Assembly: GCA_963921795.1 (NCBI GenBank)
Contig: OY997649.1
Coordinates: forward strand, 58,697,788-58,761,787
DNA: 64,000 bases
From: Nannobrachium achirus
Lineage: Eukaryota > Chordata > Actinopteri > Myctophiformes > Myctophidae
Direction: 5' to 3'
Shown: in pieces, positions 20,597 to 31,520 of the stretch
Position numbering within the stretch: the first letter of the stretch is position 1
How the letters are laid out: each line of letters starts with the position of its first letter
Notes under the pieces: generated by a model
Told to the model about the DNA's origin: nothing
Seen by the model: only the letters and a program-made list of their open reading frames with translations
Databases searched by the model: none
Program-made: the position numbers and the translations under genes

Positions 20597-20629
20597 AATG
20601 GAACTTTCTGACCTGGAGGTGCCGAGTGA

Positions 20630-21330
20630 AGCCCTGTGGTAGCTTGGCTACTGATGGCCAGGTGAAGCCCGGTAGACCTAGTGTAGCCCGGTGGCAGATG
20701 TCCAGGTGGAGCCCAATGGTAGTAGCAGGCCACTGCTGTCCAGGTGGAGCCCGGTGGTAGCTAGGCTGCTGCTGCTGTCCAAGGTGGAGCCCGGTGGTAG
20801 CTAGGCTGCTGCTGCTGTCCAAGGTGGAGCCCGGTGGTAGTAGCAGGCCACTGCTGTCCAGGTGGAGCCCGGTGGTAGCTAGGCTGCTGCTGCTGTCCAG
20901 GTGGAGTCCGGTGGTAGTAGCAGGCCACTGCTGTCCAGGTGGAGCCCGGTGGTAGCTAGGCTGCTGCTGCTGTCCAGGTGGAGTCCGGTGGTAGTAGCAG
21001 GCCACTGCTGTCCAGGTGGAGCCCGGTGGTGGCTAGGCTGCTGCTGCTGTCCAGGTGGAGTCCGGTGGTAGCTGGGCTGCTGCTGCTGTCCAGGTGGAGT
21101 CCGGTGGTAGCAGCAGGCCACTGCTGTCCAGGTGGAGCCCGGTGGTAGCTGGGCTGCTGCTGCTGTCCAGGTGGAGTCCGGTGGTAGTAGCAGGCCACTG
21201 CTGTCCAGGTGGAGCCCGGTGGTAGCTGGGCTGCTGCTCCTATGGAGCCCGGTGGAGGCTAGGCTGCTGCTACTGTCCAGGTAGAGCCCGGTGGTAGCTA
21301 GGCTGCTGTAGGCCTTTTGCTTCCCAGTGT
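20630..21330 (-). repeat. Tandem 38/39-bp (77-bp dimer) array at the 5' end of the LINE
   Basis: Units alternate between GTCCAGGTGGAGCCCGGTGG followed by TAGCTAGGCTGCTGCTGCT and a variant with TAGTAGCAGGCCACTGCT, giving a dimeric period of about 77 bp over roughly 700 bp. The array lies directly upstream of LINE ORF1 on the minus strand, where some LINEs (mouse L1, for example) carry promoter monomers. All minus-strand frames across it are open and Pro/Gln/His-rich, which is a consequence of the repeat. Confidence 0.8.
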
Positions 21331-21754
21331 CAGCAGTCTGCTGTAGGCCTGGTGGAGCCTGGTGCTAGCAGGCTGCTGTAGGCCTGGTAAAGTCCAGGAG
21401 TAGCAGACTACTAGGCTCTTGGGTTTAATCCAATTTCCGTTAATCTACAAGTTATACTTTGTGAATTATAGGAGAACTCTAACTAACAACTGGTAAAACT
21501 TTGAATAAAGAAATACACAGGATTACTTATATTTGCTAGATTCCACACAGAGTGTTGCTGCTGTGACCTGCTGAGAGATGCTGAATCTCTGTTGACATGT
21601 GAGTGGGAGCATGCATATACACATGTACACATGTGGTTATCACCAACACATTCCCACACAGATCAGCATAAATACTAGTAGGTTTGGGTAAAAAAGGGGG
21701 GTATTTGAAAGCGGTCAGGACCTGTGTCCACTGTCCAGACATATCAAATAGAGA
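21331..21754 (+). promoter_or_regulatory. Upstream region of the C1q-like gene
   Basis: Degenerate remnants of the tandem array run to about 21410. The remaining 340 bp lead to the ATG at 21755. No clear TATA box; a GGTATTTGAAAG motif lies about 55 bp before the start. Assignment as a promoter is positional only. Confidence 0.25.
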
Positions 21755-22621
21755 ATGAGAGCCTTTCTAATAATTGTGCCAGTGTTTCTGTTGTGCTGGG
21801 TCAGAAACAGCAGAGGAAACATCCTGGACTCAAAGGTAAATGACAGTGAGGTAGAAGGAGCGGTTAAGAACCAGGCAGAGAAGATATCGGGCTGTCAGCC
21901 TGATATGTGTGAACTGCTGATGAAGATTGGAGCCATGGACGCCAGACTGAAGGCTACAGAGGAGCAGGTGGACATTCTACAGACGGAGAATGAAGGTAAT
22001 TCAAGTAAACATGCTTTGTGAACATGTAACATCTACTTTAGAAACCACAATGTAATGTTTAAAATCTTCTGTTGGCAGGGGGGAACCAACTTTGTCTTAG
22101 TTGCTGTATTAGTAAATGAGAATGTCATAACATAAAAGTACAAACCATGTTTGAAGAAAACCCACAGACGCATACGCATATCTGTATATCCAAATTTCAA
22201 TCACATTCATGCTCCTGAAGAACACACACCATGGTATGAGCCTTCATCTAGCGCCACCTTCGGGACAAAATCAATATTCCTTTCCTCATGGCAGTATGTT
22301 ATGTATAAACAAGTGGGTTGCTGTTGCTGGACACAAACAGAATAAAAGTCTGCTCAACAGCTTTGCTCCTCAGTGTATAACTTGCACTTAAAGCACAGAC
22401 ATTACAGGGTACACATTTAATTCAGACACAATTGTCCTTTGTGTGTTACAGTATGTACACACACCTGGATAGGATACTCATATGTTTTTAAAATAATCTG
22501 TAGACACATGCTACCATTCTAAACATAATGTTGTATCCTGTGCTTTGTTTCCCTCTCCTGCTCTTAACTCTGAATACCTCTACCCATCCCCTCTCTTCTC
22601 ATGGGCATCAAGGCCACTGAG

Positions 22622-22760
22622 CATATTTGTTAGAGCAGTGATGCTCAACCTTTTCAGGCTGTGACCCACCAAAATAATCCTATAGGACTGGGGACCCCAC
22701 AACCTGATAAGCAGTTGGAATGTAGGCGTTGAGGCATCAATTTAGTTTGACTTGGTTCCA
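22622..22760. repeat. hAT (Charlie-like) end fragment
   Basis: CAGTGATGCTCAACCTTTTC... followed by GTGACCCACC resembles the conserved ends of Charlie-type elements, which recur at 44750, 46290 and 38676. Only one end is recognisable. Confidence 0.4.
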
Positions 22761-22769
22761 CAGACAAAT

Positions 22770-22836
22770 ATCCGATCTACAAGCTCACAACGCTTCCCGT
22801 TGTGAGGCGCTGCAAGCTTGTAGATCCGCTATTTTC
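22770..22836. repeat. Dispersed hairpin module, copy 1
   Basis: CCGATCTACAAGCTCACAAC... pairs with ...GCAAGCTTGTAGATCCGCTATTTTC around a GC-rich loop. It lies in the intron between C1q-like exons 1 and 2. It is a member of the palindrome family described under findings. Confidence 0.7.
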
Positions 22837-23461
22837 ACAATTAGTGCCTCTTTCTTATATTATTTGACAATGTGGCTGATGTTTCTACTTTCTCTTTTGA
22901 TTGCTTTTGATGCAGTCACTTCTTTTGTCTTAAAAATCCTTAAATTGTCTTCAATTGTTCTCCTTATTCCAGAGGTGAGGAGCAGACTGACTCGAAGTGA
23001 GAGCCAGGTGGAACACTTGACATCCACAGTGACCACACTACAGACGCACAATCAAGGTAATGTATATTGAACTGACCACTATACTCCCATTATGATTGAA
23101 ATGAGTGGGAGTTGGGTACAGAAGTGAGATATTAGTTTATAGGCCATGCATTTCACTGCCATGAACAGACAGAGGAGCTTCTGCCTTCATGCTGAAAGTG
23201 CTGTTCTAAATGGACATAGTTTACATAAAATAATTAACCACAAATATGCCAAAATGTTATAATCTCTGGCGCTTAGTGTGACATGTGCCAAAACAAGGCC
23301 AAAAATATCCAATTATGAATGAGGTGAAGGAAGGAACGAATAACAGTTTCAGCACTTGCGTTGCGTTGCGTGGGAGACCCGGGTTCGAATGTAGCTTTAA
23401 CTCTGTGTTGTAGGTCTACTGTATATCATCTCTGTCCAATGGAAACCTCATGTGTCCAAAA

Positions 23462-23510
23462 CGATCTACAAGCTCAAAACACAGCGCTTTGAGCTTGTGG
23501 GTCTGCTACG
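23462..23510. repeat. Dispersed hairpin module, copy 2
   Basis: CGATCTACAAGCTCAAAAC then CAGCGCTTTGAGCTTGTGGGTCTGCTA: both arms are recognisable, in the intron before C1q-like exon 3. Confidence 0.65.
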
Positions 23511-23709
23511 TTTGATGCTTTTCTGTGACACTGTGTGTAGTGTGAACTTGGGCATTAATTTAAGAAAGGACTAAAAATGGAAATATGGAGACAAGAGGTT
23601 TCTGCCCGACAGCAACGATATTTGGATAGAATGCACTGATGTGTCATCATGTGTGCTGCATGTCTACAGAGCTAACTGAAGGACTGGACAACGCCGTGTC
23701 ACAGCTCAT

Positions 23710-26700
23710 AATACAGTATCTGGCTTAAAGTCCTGTTCGCAATTTGGTGTTAGGGGAGTTTCTCACCTGAACTGAGTCAGTGGGTCCCTAGACATTAAAA
23801 ATCACAGAGGTGCTCGTCCGCCATAGTGCCACGAATGGCGCAAATGGCCAAATCAAATATGGCTGCCATCGGCTATGATGAAAATCCAACTTTTCTGTTT
23901 CTGGGTGTATATGCACATGTAATACCTCTATTTGGACCAATTGTGGTGTGGGGAATTCATTTCCGATATTGTTTTGACCATTTTGGGTGATTAGGACCTC
24001 AAAAAGTCATGGTCAAGGTCATTTTGCTATTCCGAAGACTGTGGGCCATAACTTGGCCATTGTTAGGAGTAAAAACAGGTGCAGTAGGTCTAAATCAACT
24101 AATGCTGACATGTATAATTCATTTCTGACATTGTTTTGACCATTAAGGATCATCTTGTCTTTGAAATATCAATGTCAATGCCATTTTTCAAAAACGATTT
24201 TGTTCATTACTTGCCCCTTTATTGTATTTTGTGTAAGTTTGTTACTATTTTATAGTAAGTTTGTTTTGTTTATAACAAAAGACATACTAGTGAGAAATAC
24301 AACAAGTAAGCATCCACGTTTAACTTTAAATTGGGGTTTAAAATGGGTGTTTAAATGAGCAAATAAGACTATTTACGAATAAAAGTGACAAACAAAATCA
24401 CACACAAATTAAATAACAATTTCCGTCAAAGTGCACCATATTGGGATTGTGTGCATGCAAGTTGGTATGAGGTGTTTTTACAGGATGGATTTGGCATTGT
24501 TCCATGGCAAAATATGATGCACAGAACTCCATCAGTGTCGAGTGTCTTGCTTCAGACATGGCAGGAGTGTACTAAAGTAAAAGTGCTCCTTCCATCCATC
24601 AGAGCTTGACATTGACTTTTTGAGGCAGTTGTCCTTTGGACAAGTATATTTCCCATTCACTTGTCCGGAGACAAAAGTCACTTGTCCGGATAAAAAAATT
24701 CATACATTGAAATAATAACAAAAGGACGGCTAATGACCCCCCTTGCTCCCTCCACTCCATAGTATGGGCACTTGTCCCGGACAACAGGACAAGCCTTTAT
24801 GTCATGCCCTGTTCCATGTTCCATTGGTTCTAGTCTTTCCTCAGGTTCCTTGGCTGTTCAAGCAGGTGGCAAGAAATGCGCGAGAAAGGTGCCTTGTTGG
24901 TCTCAGCAGTTGTACTTCTCTGCTACCAATACTGTGTCTTGTTCTGTCAAGGTCTTTGCCTCTCCAAAGTTTGTTAGACATTGTACTCGGTCAGAAGCCA
25001 TAACTACATGTTTAATCCTCACCTGGCCCATGCAGTCATCTCCTGTCTCCAAGGCATATGTGCCTTGATCACTGTCTTGGCTAGTGGTGCTCCAAGATGA
25101 GACTGCTTGATGCAGTGCAAGTGAGTCTCACCAGTGCTGCCAGATCTCCTTCATCCCCAGTGCTTGGAAATATGGGGTGTAGTATAGCAGTAATGTGAAG
25201 GAGACAACAACTCTCTGGGGTCCGCTCATAGTTCCGACATCCCATTATTCTGACCATTAGGTTAGTGAAGGTTAGGGATATACTTAGTTATAATGGAGGC
25301 TGTGTCAGCCTCCTCAATCCTATTCAAGATGTCTGGGATCTCTTCTCCACTAGCGACATCATCAACAGAGACAACAGAGCTGATAATGGTAAATGGACTG
25401 CATTTACAGTATATAGCGCTCTTCTCCAAAGCGCTGTACAATGTATTTCACATTCACCCATTAACACACACATTCACACATACATTCACACCAAGAAACC
25501 ATGCAAGGTGCTCACAGGGAGCAGTTAGGGGTTCAGTGTCTTGCTTAAGGACACTTCGACAAATAAGCAGGAGGAGACATAAATTTGGCTCGACCCTGGA
25601 ACCTTCAGATTCCAAGGCAGCCGTTCTACCTACATCGCCACAAGCTTGAATGGACACCATATTCCGAACACACAGCTGGAGAGCTGGTTGTTCTCCTCAG
25701 ACACCCAGGATTTGTAAAGTTGATGAGGGATGGGTGCGTCTATCGACTCTGTTATCTCTGATGATGATGAGTGGCTCCCTGCAAAAGGGGCTGGAGGTGA
25801 AGAGATCCCAAAGATTGAACTAGATTGAGGAGGCTGTCACCAAGCTGCTGGTACATGTGGAGTCAACTGGCCCTATTATAACTAAACCTACCCATAACCC
25901 TAACCTAATGGAGTGAATAATGGGTCGCCAGGATTATGAGTGGACCCCAGAGAGTTGTCGTAGTGATACTTCCAAGCACTGGGGATTAAGTAGATCTGGT
26001 AGCAGTATGGCACTGTGTGCAGCGGCACATGCTTCTACACATCAAGCAGTCTCTCATCTTGGAGCACCACTAGCCAAGACAGTGATCAGGGGACATATGC
26101 CTTGGAAACTGGAGATGACTGCATGGGCCAGGTGGGGACTAAGCATGCAGCTATGGCTTCTGACCGAATACAATATCTAAAAAACTTTGGAGAGGCAAAG
26201 ACCTTGACAGAACAAGACAGCATTGGTAGCAGAGAAGTACAACTGCTGCCTGAGACCAACAAGGCACCTTTCTAGTGCATGTCTTGCCACCTGCTTGCAA
26301 CAGCCAAGGAACCTGAGGAAAGATGGAACATGGAACATGGACGGATGCAAGGAACACTTCGACTCTCGAGGATATGGCTGCCTTGCTGAATACATCCTGT
26401 AAAAACACATCATACTAACTTGGATGCACACAATCCCAATATGGTGCACTTTGAGGGAAATTGTTATTTAATTTTGTGTGCGCTTTTGTTGTGTGATTTT
26501 ATTTGTCACTTTTATTCGTAAATAGTCTTATTTGCTCATTTAAACACCCATTTAAAACCCCCCTTTAAAGTTAAATGTGGATGTTTACTTGTTGTATTTC
26601 CCACTAGTATGTCTTTTGTTATAAACAAAACAAACTTACTATAAAATAGTAACAAACTTACAAAAAATACTATAAAAGTGCAAGTAATGAACAAAATCGT

Positions 26701-27182
26701 TTTTAGAAAATGGCATTGACATTGATATTTCAAAGACAAGATGATCCTTAATGGTCAAAACAATGTCAGAAATGAATTATACATGTCAGCATTAGTTGAT
26801 TTAGACCTACTGCACCTGTTTTTACTCCTAACAATGGCCAAGTTATGGCCCACGGTCTTCGGAATAGCAAAATGACCTTGACCATGACCTTTTGAGGTCC
26901 AAATCGCCCAAAATGGTCAAAACAATATCAGAAATGAATTCCCCACACCACAATTAGTCCAATAGAGGTATTACATGTGCATATACACCCAGAAACAGAA
27001 AAGTTGGATTTTCATCATAGCCGATGGCAGCCATATTTGATTTGGCCATTGCGCCATTCCTGGCACTATGGCGGACGAGCACCTCTGTGATTTTTCATGT
27101 CTAGGGACCCACTGACTCAGTTCAGGTGAGAAACTCCCCTAACACCAAATTGCGAACAGGACTTTAAGCCAGATACTGTATT
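23710..27182. mobile_element. Foldback DNA transposon, 3.47 kb, with about 1.6-kb arms
   Basis: The termini AATACAGTATCTGGCTTAAA (left) and its complement (right) are exact. The arms keep pairing inwards: 24830-25070 matches the complement of 26150-26330, and 25290-25345 that of 25797-25840. The centre holds a later insertion of the TATAGCGC repeat. It is flanked by AT on both sides (23708-23709, 27183-27184). Removing the element and one AT restores a 105-bp in-frame host exon, so a 2-bp AT duplication is favoured over TA. AT duplications are known for ISL2EU elements; the superfamily is otherwise unproven. No transposase was recognised. Confidence 0.85.
25388..25645. repeat. Dispersed fish repeat (TATATAGCGC family), copy 2
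   Basis: It has the same order of words as 6692-6977: GGTAAATGG, a TATAGCGCTCTTCTCCAAAGCGC hairpin, a CA-rich run, GGGGTTCAGTGTCTTGC and a tRNA-B-box-like end. It sits near the turn of the foldback transposon, so it inserted after that element formed. Confidence 0.65.
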
Positions 27183-27249
27183 ATCAGGGATGTCACCACC
27201 AGACTGAGCTCTAGTGAGGACCACCTGCACCACCTGCTGGAGACAGCAG

Positions 27250-28276
27250 GTAGGAACATTTTATCTACACATGAAGATGGGTAGAATTACTAAAAGGGGA
27301 GGAATCATCAGTTGGGGTTTCAACATTCTGTAAGAAACTCGAAGGAATGCTTGTTTTTTTCCACAACCTTATCTCCATTATATGGGTAGTACTCACTCAC
27401 TTCTCACTGAAGGATGGGGTTTGTTTAGTCTTTTAAACGGATGGAAACTGAGCCTTCCTCTTCCAGGAGCATAATAATGCTAAATAGTAGCCACGGTTGT
27501 TGCATCTATAAAATAAAATAAATAACATTATAAAATGACATCTAAAGATCCCCCATACAAGATTTGTGTTGTTAAAATGTTTCAAAAAATATTCACATTT
27601 TTCCACACAGTTTTATTTTATTATAACTGATCAGCATCATGAAGAATCAGATGGTTTAGTAGTGACTTTGTGATCTTCTTTTCCTTTTTCTTTTTAGATT
27701 AGTCAAAAACAGTAAAGTAATTCTATATTATGAGGTAGCGGTGTAGAAAAAGATAAGAAGTAACAATTTGACTCAATGGAGTACATACAAAGGTGCTGCA
27801 CACAAAGAAAAATGTAAAAAGTAAATATGTGAAATGTCAGTGCAGTGGTCACTGGTCTAAACATAATCCAAACTGTAAATGTGACCTCATACTTGAACTG
27901 GTAAAAAAGGAAAGATTACAAAATTAGATTTCAACTTGAATGACCAACATCACTAAGTGTTCAATAGAGACCACCATTTCTCAACCTCAGGTCTGGGGAC
28001 CACCAGGTGGGTCTGTAACTCTGAGTTAAACCAACACTGAGGATTAGGACTGCAATTACGGCTCATCTTCTTAGCGATTCTTCTATCCATTATTTTGCTG
28101 ATTGATCACATTTGGATACATATTTTCATTTCCATAAATCAGAAATCTTTACCATTGGCTAGATTGTATAACCTGATCTGATGCTCACACAATAGCCTAA
28201 TTGTGACAATTATAGCAATGTATTGTGTGTATTTGATTGTCAAGACAACAGGATCCTAGAATTGAGTAATGTCTCA
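27250..28276. other. Intergenic or intronic DNA after C1q-like exon 3
   Basis: No C1q-domain exon found. A splice-acceptor-like tract (27680-27700) leads into a stop. 28046-28190 (GGACTGCAATTACGGCTC...) resembles a worn hAT end common in fish. 27970-28020 resembles a Charlie-type end. Confidence 0.4.
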
Positions 28277-29713
28277 TCATTCCACCGTTACACTGATCTT
28301 CCCTGGTAACATCTTCACAGAACCTCTAGTGCAAATGTATGGAAAGAGTGTTTCAGTGAACGTGTGTGTGAAGGTGTGTATGTGTGTGTTGGTATCAGAA
28401 TCATAGAATGACAGCTTTCCTTCATTCCAGTCCAGCTGGACTCTGATCCTCTGAGGTTTCTGCTTCAGTGAGAGTCTGATCCTCCGAGGTTTCTGCTTCA
28501 GTGAGAGAACAGCTGGTCTGGATCCAGCTCTGTATTTACCTTTTGTTAAAAATATTCTCCAGCATTGACCCCCTTCGATTCCCTTCCTCAGAAAGGACTC
28601 TGCTTGCACACCCAGTCTCCAATATGCATTGTCTCCAACCTCAACATCCCAGGTGTGAGTACCTGAGTTAAAGCCCTCAGAACCCAGGGCAATGATAAAA
28701 CCTCCAAACCTCTCTGGGTTGTTGGGAAGCTGCTGTATTTCTCCACCTCTCACACTGGTCAGATCATCAGACAGGGTGAGTGCTGGATGAGCAGTGTTGG
28801 GGTCCAGAATGACAGGAGTGTAGGAGACAATGTCCTTCATCTTGTTCCAGACTCTGAAAGTCAGGTTTCCTAGGTGTTTGGTCATGTCTATCAGTGGTCC
28901 TGAGACAGGCTGTGGGTCCTGCAGTGTGAACTGGACTCTTTCCATCGTGGTCTTGTAGTTCTGCAGGAATGAGACGTGTTCGGCTCTCAGCTCCTCCTCT
29001 ATGGCTCTGATGTTGTTTGAAAGGGTTAATGTGTCTCTGTTCAGACACTCAATCTTCTCCTTCATCACCTGACTCTTCCGCTGCTCTTCCTCCCTCAGTG
29101 CAGTGATGCTGGCCTCCTCTTCCTCTCGTAGAAACTGATGCATCTTACTAAAGTCTTCCTTAATCTGTATCTCTGTGTGCTGGGCCTGGGCCTTAACGTA
29201 TTTCGCTGTTTGGTCACTTTTCTTTTTAGCTTTCTTGAAGACCTTCAGTTTCTCGTGTAAAGGCTTCAGTAATGTCTGGACCTCCTCCTTGTGATCCAGA
29301 GCAGCTTCATCGATGGGTCTGAATCTGTGGTCGGTGTGTTTTTTAGAATCTCGACACACAAGACACACTGGCTGTTGACATTCCAGACAGAACAGTTTGA
29401 GTTTCTCAGCATGCAGAATGCAGAGATCCTCAGAGTCAGACCCTGATGAAGTTCTCTTACGTTTTGAAGCTCTCTGTCTCTCCTGTATGAAGGCCTCACA
29501 CACGTTCTTCAGAGCCAGGTTACGGGGTAGTTGATCTGTTGAATGTATTTCTTTACAAACAGGACATTGCTTTATTCCCTTCTGTCTCCACCATTGCTGC
29601 AGACAAGCATTACAGAAGCTGTGGCTACATGACAGGAAAACAGGATCTTTGAAGATGTCACGACACACAGGACAGGAATAATCCTCTACTGGAAGAGACG
29701 ACGTGGAAGCCAT
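28277..29713 (-). CDS. Intronless TRIM E3 ligase (zinc-binding protein A33 / TRIM35-like)
   Basis: 478 residues from ATG 29711-29713. RING at about 14-54 (CPVCRDIF, CSHSFCNACLQQWW, CPVCKE), B-box 2 at about 95-137 (CILHAEKLKLFCLECQ...), coiled coil about 138-270, PRY-SPRY about 275-478 (TLSDDLTSVRGG, FGGFIIALGSEGF, GTHTWDVEVGD, KLSFYD). This is the standard layout of large single-exon TRIM families in fish, often linked to antiviral or immune roles; the RING should give ubiquitin ligase activity. An 11-residue tandem duplication (LSLKQKPRRIR / LSLKQKPQRIR, 28442-28507) lengthens the SPRY. The C-terminus is complete. The gene stands alone, antisense to the C1q-like remnant. Confidence 0.88.
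   Translation of the reverse strand: MASTSSLPVEDYSCPVCRDIFKDPVFLSCSHSFCNACLQQWWRQKGIKQCPVCKEIHSTDQLPRNLALKNVCEAFIQERQRASKRKRTSSGSDSEDLCILHAEKLKLFCLECQQPVCLVCRDSKKHTDHRFRPIDEAALDHKEEVQTLLKPLHEKLKVFKKAKKKSDQTAKYVKAQAQHTEIQIKEDFSKMHQFLREEEEASITALREEEQRKSQVMKEKIECLNRDTLTLSNNIRAIEEELRAEHVSFLQNYKTTMERVQFTLQDPQPVSGPLIDMTKHLGNLTFRVWNKMKDIVSYTPVILDPNTAHPALTLSDDLTSVRGGEIQQLPNNPERFGGFIIALGSEGFNSGTHTWDVEVGDNAYWRLGVQAESFLRKGIEGGQCWRIFLTKGKYRAGSRPAVLSLKQKPRRIRLSLKQKPQRIRVQLDWNEGKLSFYDSDTNTHIHTFTHTFTETLFPYICTRGSVKMLPGKISVTVE
28442..28507 (-). repeat. 33-bp tandem duplication inside the TRIM SPRY domain
   Basis: Two adjacent 33-bp copies (28442-28474, 28475-28507) differ at one base, keep frame and add 11 residues. 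A recent duplication by slippage or unequal exchange is likely. Confidence 0.85.
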
Positions 29714-30109
29714 TTAGTCTCTGAGTGAAGCTACAAACACTATGCTCAATACAGGAAATCAGTCAGTGGTGGCAACACTTCTTCCACTAGAATGTCCAGA
29801 GTCAGCAGCAGGTTCCAGTGGTCTGGGTCAGTATTCCCTCCTGTAGCTGTGGAAAGACAATCCGTCCTGCTCACTGGAAGTTGTGTTTGATCAATCTTAT
29901 CGTCTCAGATGAGTCTGGCAGGGGGAGGAGCGTTGACACACCACCTGTTGTAAAGTACACACACAAGAGCTGTCATTAATCTAATACACATGTCTGCCCC
30001 AAATATATTGAATTTCGGTAGTTTAATGAAATGTATCAAAGTCAGGACAGTCTTTTATTTTCTATATATAATTCGTATAGACAGGAAACAATAGAGCATG
30101 GAGGCAGAG
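29714..30109. other. 5' flank of the TRIM gene
   Basis: About 400 bp with no recognisable repeat or frame. It should hold the TRIM promoter and 5' UTR, but no core element stands out. Confidence 0.3.
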
Positions 30110-30790
30110 GCTACTTAACCCATGCATAAACCCAGAGAAGTGAAACCTGAAAATAATGTCAGTGTAATAAGTGAAAAGCTTCACTCCACGTGTTTTGCCT
30201 GTAGACATAAATGCGACCGTAGGTCGCAGTTTAGCATGAGAAACGTCACATCTTTTTTTTTTACGGTCTATGGGTTTGATGCTCTGACATCACTGATGTC
30301 AGGGGAGCCACTCTAACAGAATCCTTTTTATGCCCATATATGGAGATCCCTGGTGTCATCAATATTACGCCCATATCTACTGTAACAGGACTTCATATGG
30401 GAATGCCCATATACTGTATGAAGGCCACATCGGCAACATACCACACTAACAGAATCCATATATGACGAAGACAGATGGCCAAGACAGCCCATATCTGTGT
30501 GGCTGGTTCTACAGACAGGATCTCCATATATGGGCATAAAAGGGACTGTATGTATGATGTCAGATGTCATAGGACTTTCACATAACGAATAACCGAGTAA
30601 GCTTGTTTGGAGTCTCACAGCATATCTCTATATACAGTACATGGATCTCCATATATGGGTACCAGGGGCCTCCATATATGGGTAACTGGTCCGATATACA
30701 TCACTGGCCAGATGGCCAAGACATGGCGCGACCTCACCCTTTAGGGCGAAGGGTGAGGTCGCTTGTCGCCCTTAGGCGTTACTGGTTATT
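30110..30790 (-). mobile_element. Non-autonomous repeat rich in CCATATATGG, copy R1
   Basis: It matches 37185-37880 in reverse orientation along nearly its whole length (shared words include CTGTCTGTAGAACCAGCC, ATGGGCTGTCTTGGCCATC and GGCCAGTGAT). It carries four CCATATATGG boxes (30334, 30524, 30649, 30672) and a perfect 14-bp hairpin GCGACCTCACCCTT at 30729-30763. No coding frame. Class unknown; the R2 edges suggest a DNA element with ends near ACTGGTTA. Confidence 0.65.
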
Positions 30791-31170
30791 ATACTGTATA
30801 TTGTTCTACAGAACACCATTTCTTAGGGAAAAAAGGGGGAAAAAGGTTGTTTGGTTTGATATTAAGTGAATGAGCACAGTAGAAAGCAACTATCTGATAT
30901 GCATTAGAGTTTCATTGATCAACAAAGGAAAAAAATGTCCCTTGCATTAACCACGCTAACTGGTTAATGTACTGCATCAGGAATGGACACAGATGGTGGA
31001 CAATGTTTCATTTGTATGGTAAGGTGTTGTCAGCTTGTACATCTGGTATTTGTCAAGTGAGGAGTGTAAATACCAACCTGTGTATTTACTGTGTTGTCTC
31101 AGGTAGGGTTGTGATCCTGGAGGATTTGAACTGTTCCCTCTCAACGCTCTGATTCCTTAACGCCTCCTAT
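30791..31170. other. Unassigned AT-rich DNA
   Basis: No gene or named repeat recognised. Confidence 0.3.
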
Positions 31171-31520
31171 ATTTGAAAATAAGTCACATTCTTGGTGAAG
31201 TCTCCACCAACAAGTTAGCCTCGCGTAGCCAGGCTTACTCGTCATCTGCAAAGAGAAAAGCCTGGTTCAGTTATAGGCTGAAACAGCATGAAACGGAGCT
31301 ACTTCCGCCGGGAGAATTTCACCAACAAGTGGAACCTGATATAAATAACAAGGCACAAGTTGGCACCTGGACAGAGCGCCAATTGCCCACCCACCACATG
31401 CTGTACATACAGACAGCACCGATCGCAGTACTTGCGCGTTCTAGGCCATATATGGCCACGAGTGCATAGGTGCAAGTTGGCACCTCGAAAGAGCACATTA
31501 TTACCATATTTGTTCACTAA
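31171..31520. repeat. Decayed repeat with GCAAGTTGGCACCTCG motif
   Basis: The motif (A/T)GCAAGTTGGCACCT occurs twice here (near 31357 as ACAAGTTGGCACCTGGACAG and 31471), and again near 42341 in a region that also shares ACTTGCGC and AGAGYGC words. This suggests a family with copies at both places. One CCATATATGG box lies at 31446. Confidence 0.4.

Larger units (their letters stand above)
16487..20600 (-). mobile_element. APE-type LINE (clade uncertain), 4.1 kb plus 5' array
   Basis: Minus strand order: ORF1 (20596-19837), ORF2 (19569 to about 16724), a 3' end with GGACCCCAGGAAGACTAG and AATGGGGATCC, then (CAAA)n repeats at 16488-16507. The ORF2 sequence is unlike the L2 upstream. The ORF1 type (coiled coil, then SRRNNLIIDGIPE) is shared with L1/Tx1-like ORF1s, while the 3' end resembles fish I/Nimb- or Rex-like LINEs. 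I cannot fix the clade by eye. Confidence 0.75.
21755..27249 (+). pseudogene. C1q-like secreted coiled-coil gene, third exon split by a transposon
   Basis: Exon 1 (21755-21995) encodes a signal peptide (MRAFLIIVPVFLLCWVRNSRG) and a coiled-coil start ending with LKATEEQVDILQTENE. Exon 2 (22973-23056, 84 bp) encodes VRSRLTRSESQVEHLTSTVT... Exon 3 runs 23670-23709 and 27185-27249 (105 bp without the insertion), encoding ELTEGLDNAVSQL and VTTRLSSSEDHLHHLLETA. All junctions are phase 1, and exons 2 and 3 are multiples of 21 bp (four and five heptads). Fish C1q-like proteins have this layout before a C-terminal C1q domain, but no C1q exon was found before 28.3 kb. With a 3.47-kb insertion in exon 3 the gene is probably dead. 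Confidence 0.6.

Noticed and set aside
20589-21198. Pro/Gln/His-rich frames (TPPGQQQQPSYHR repeats).
   Set aside because: They are open in several frames only because the DNA is a stop-free tandem array.
23360-23400. A tRNA gene suggested by GGGTTCGAAT.
   Set aside because: Only a B-box-like word; no acceptor stem or A box at the right distance.
24155-26739. Two matching small frames (24155-24358 plus, 26536-26739 minus) as a duplicated gene.
   Set aside because: They are the same arm sequence of the foldback element read from opposite ends.
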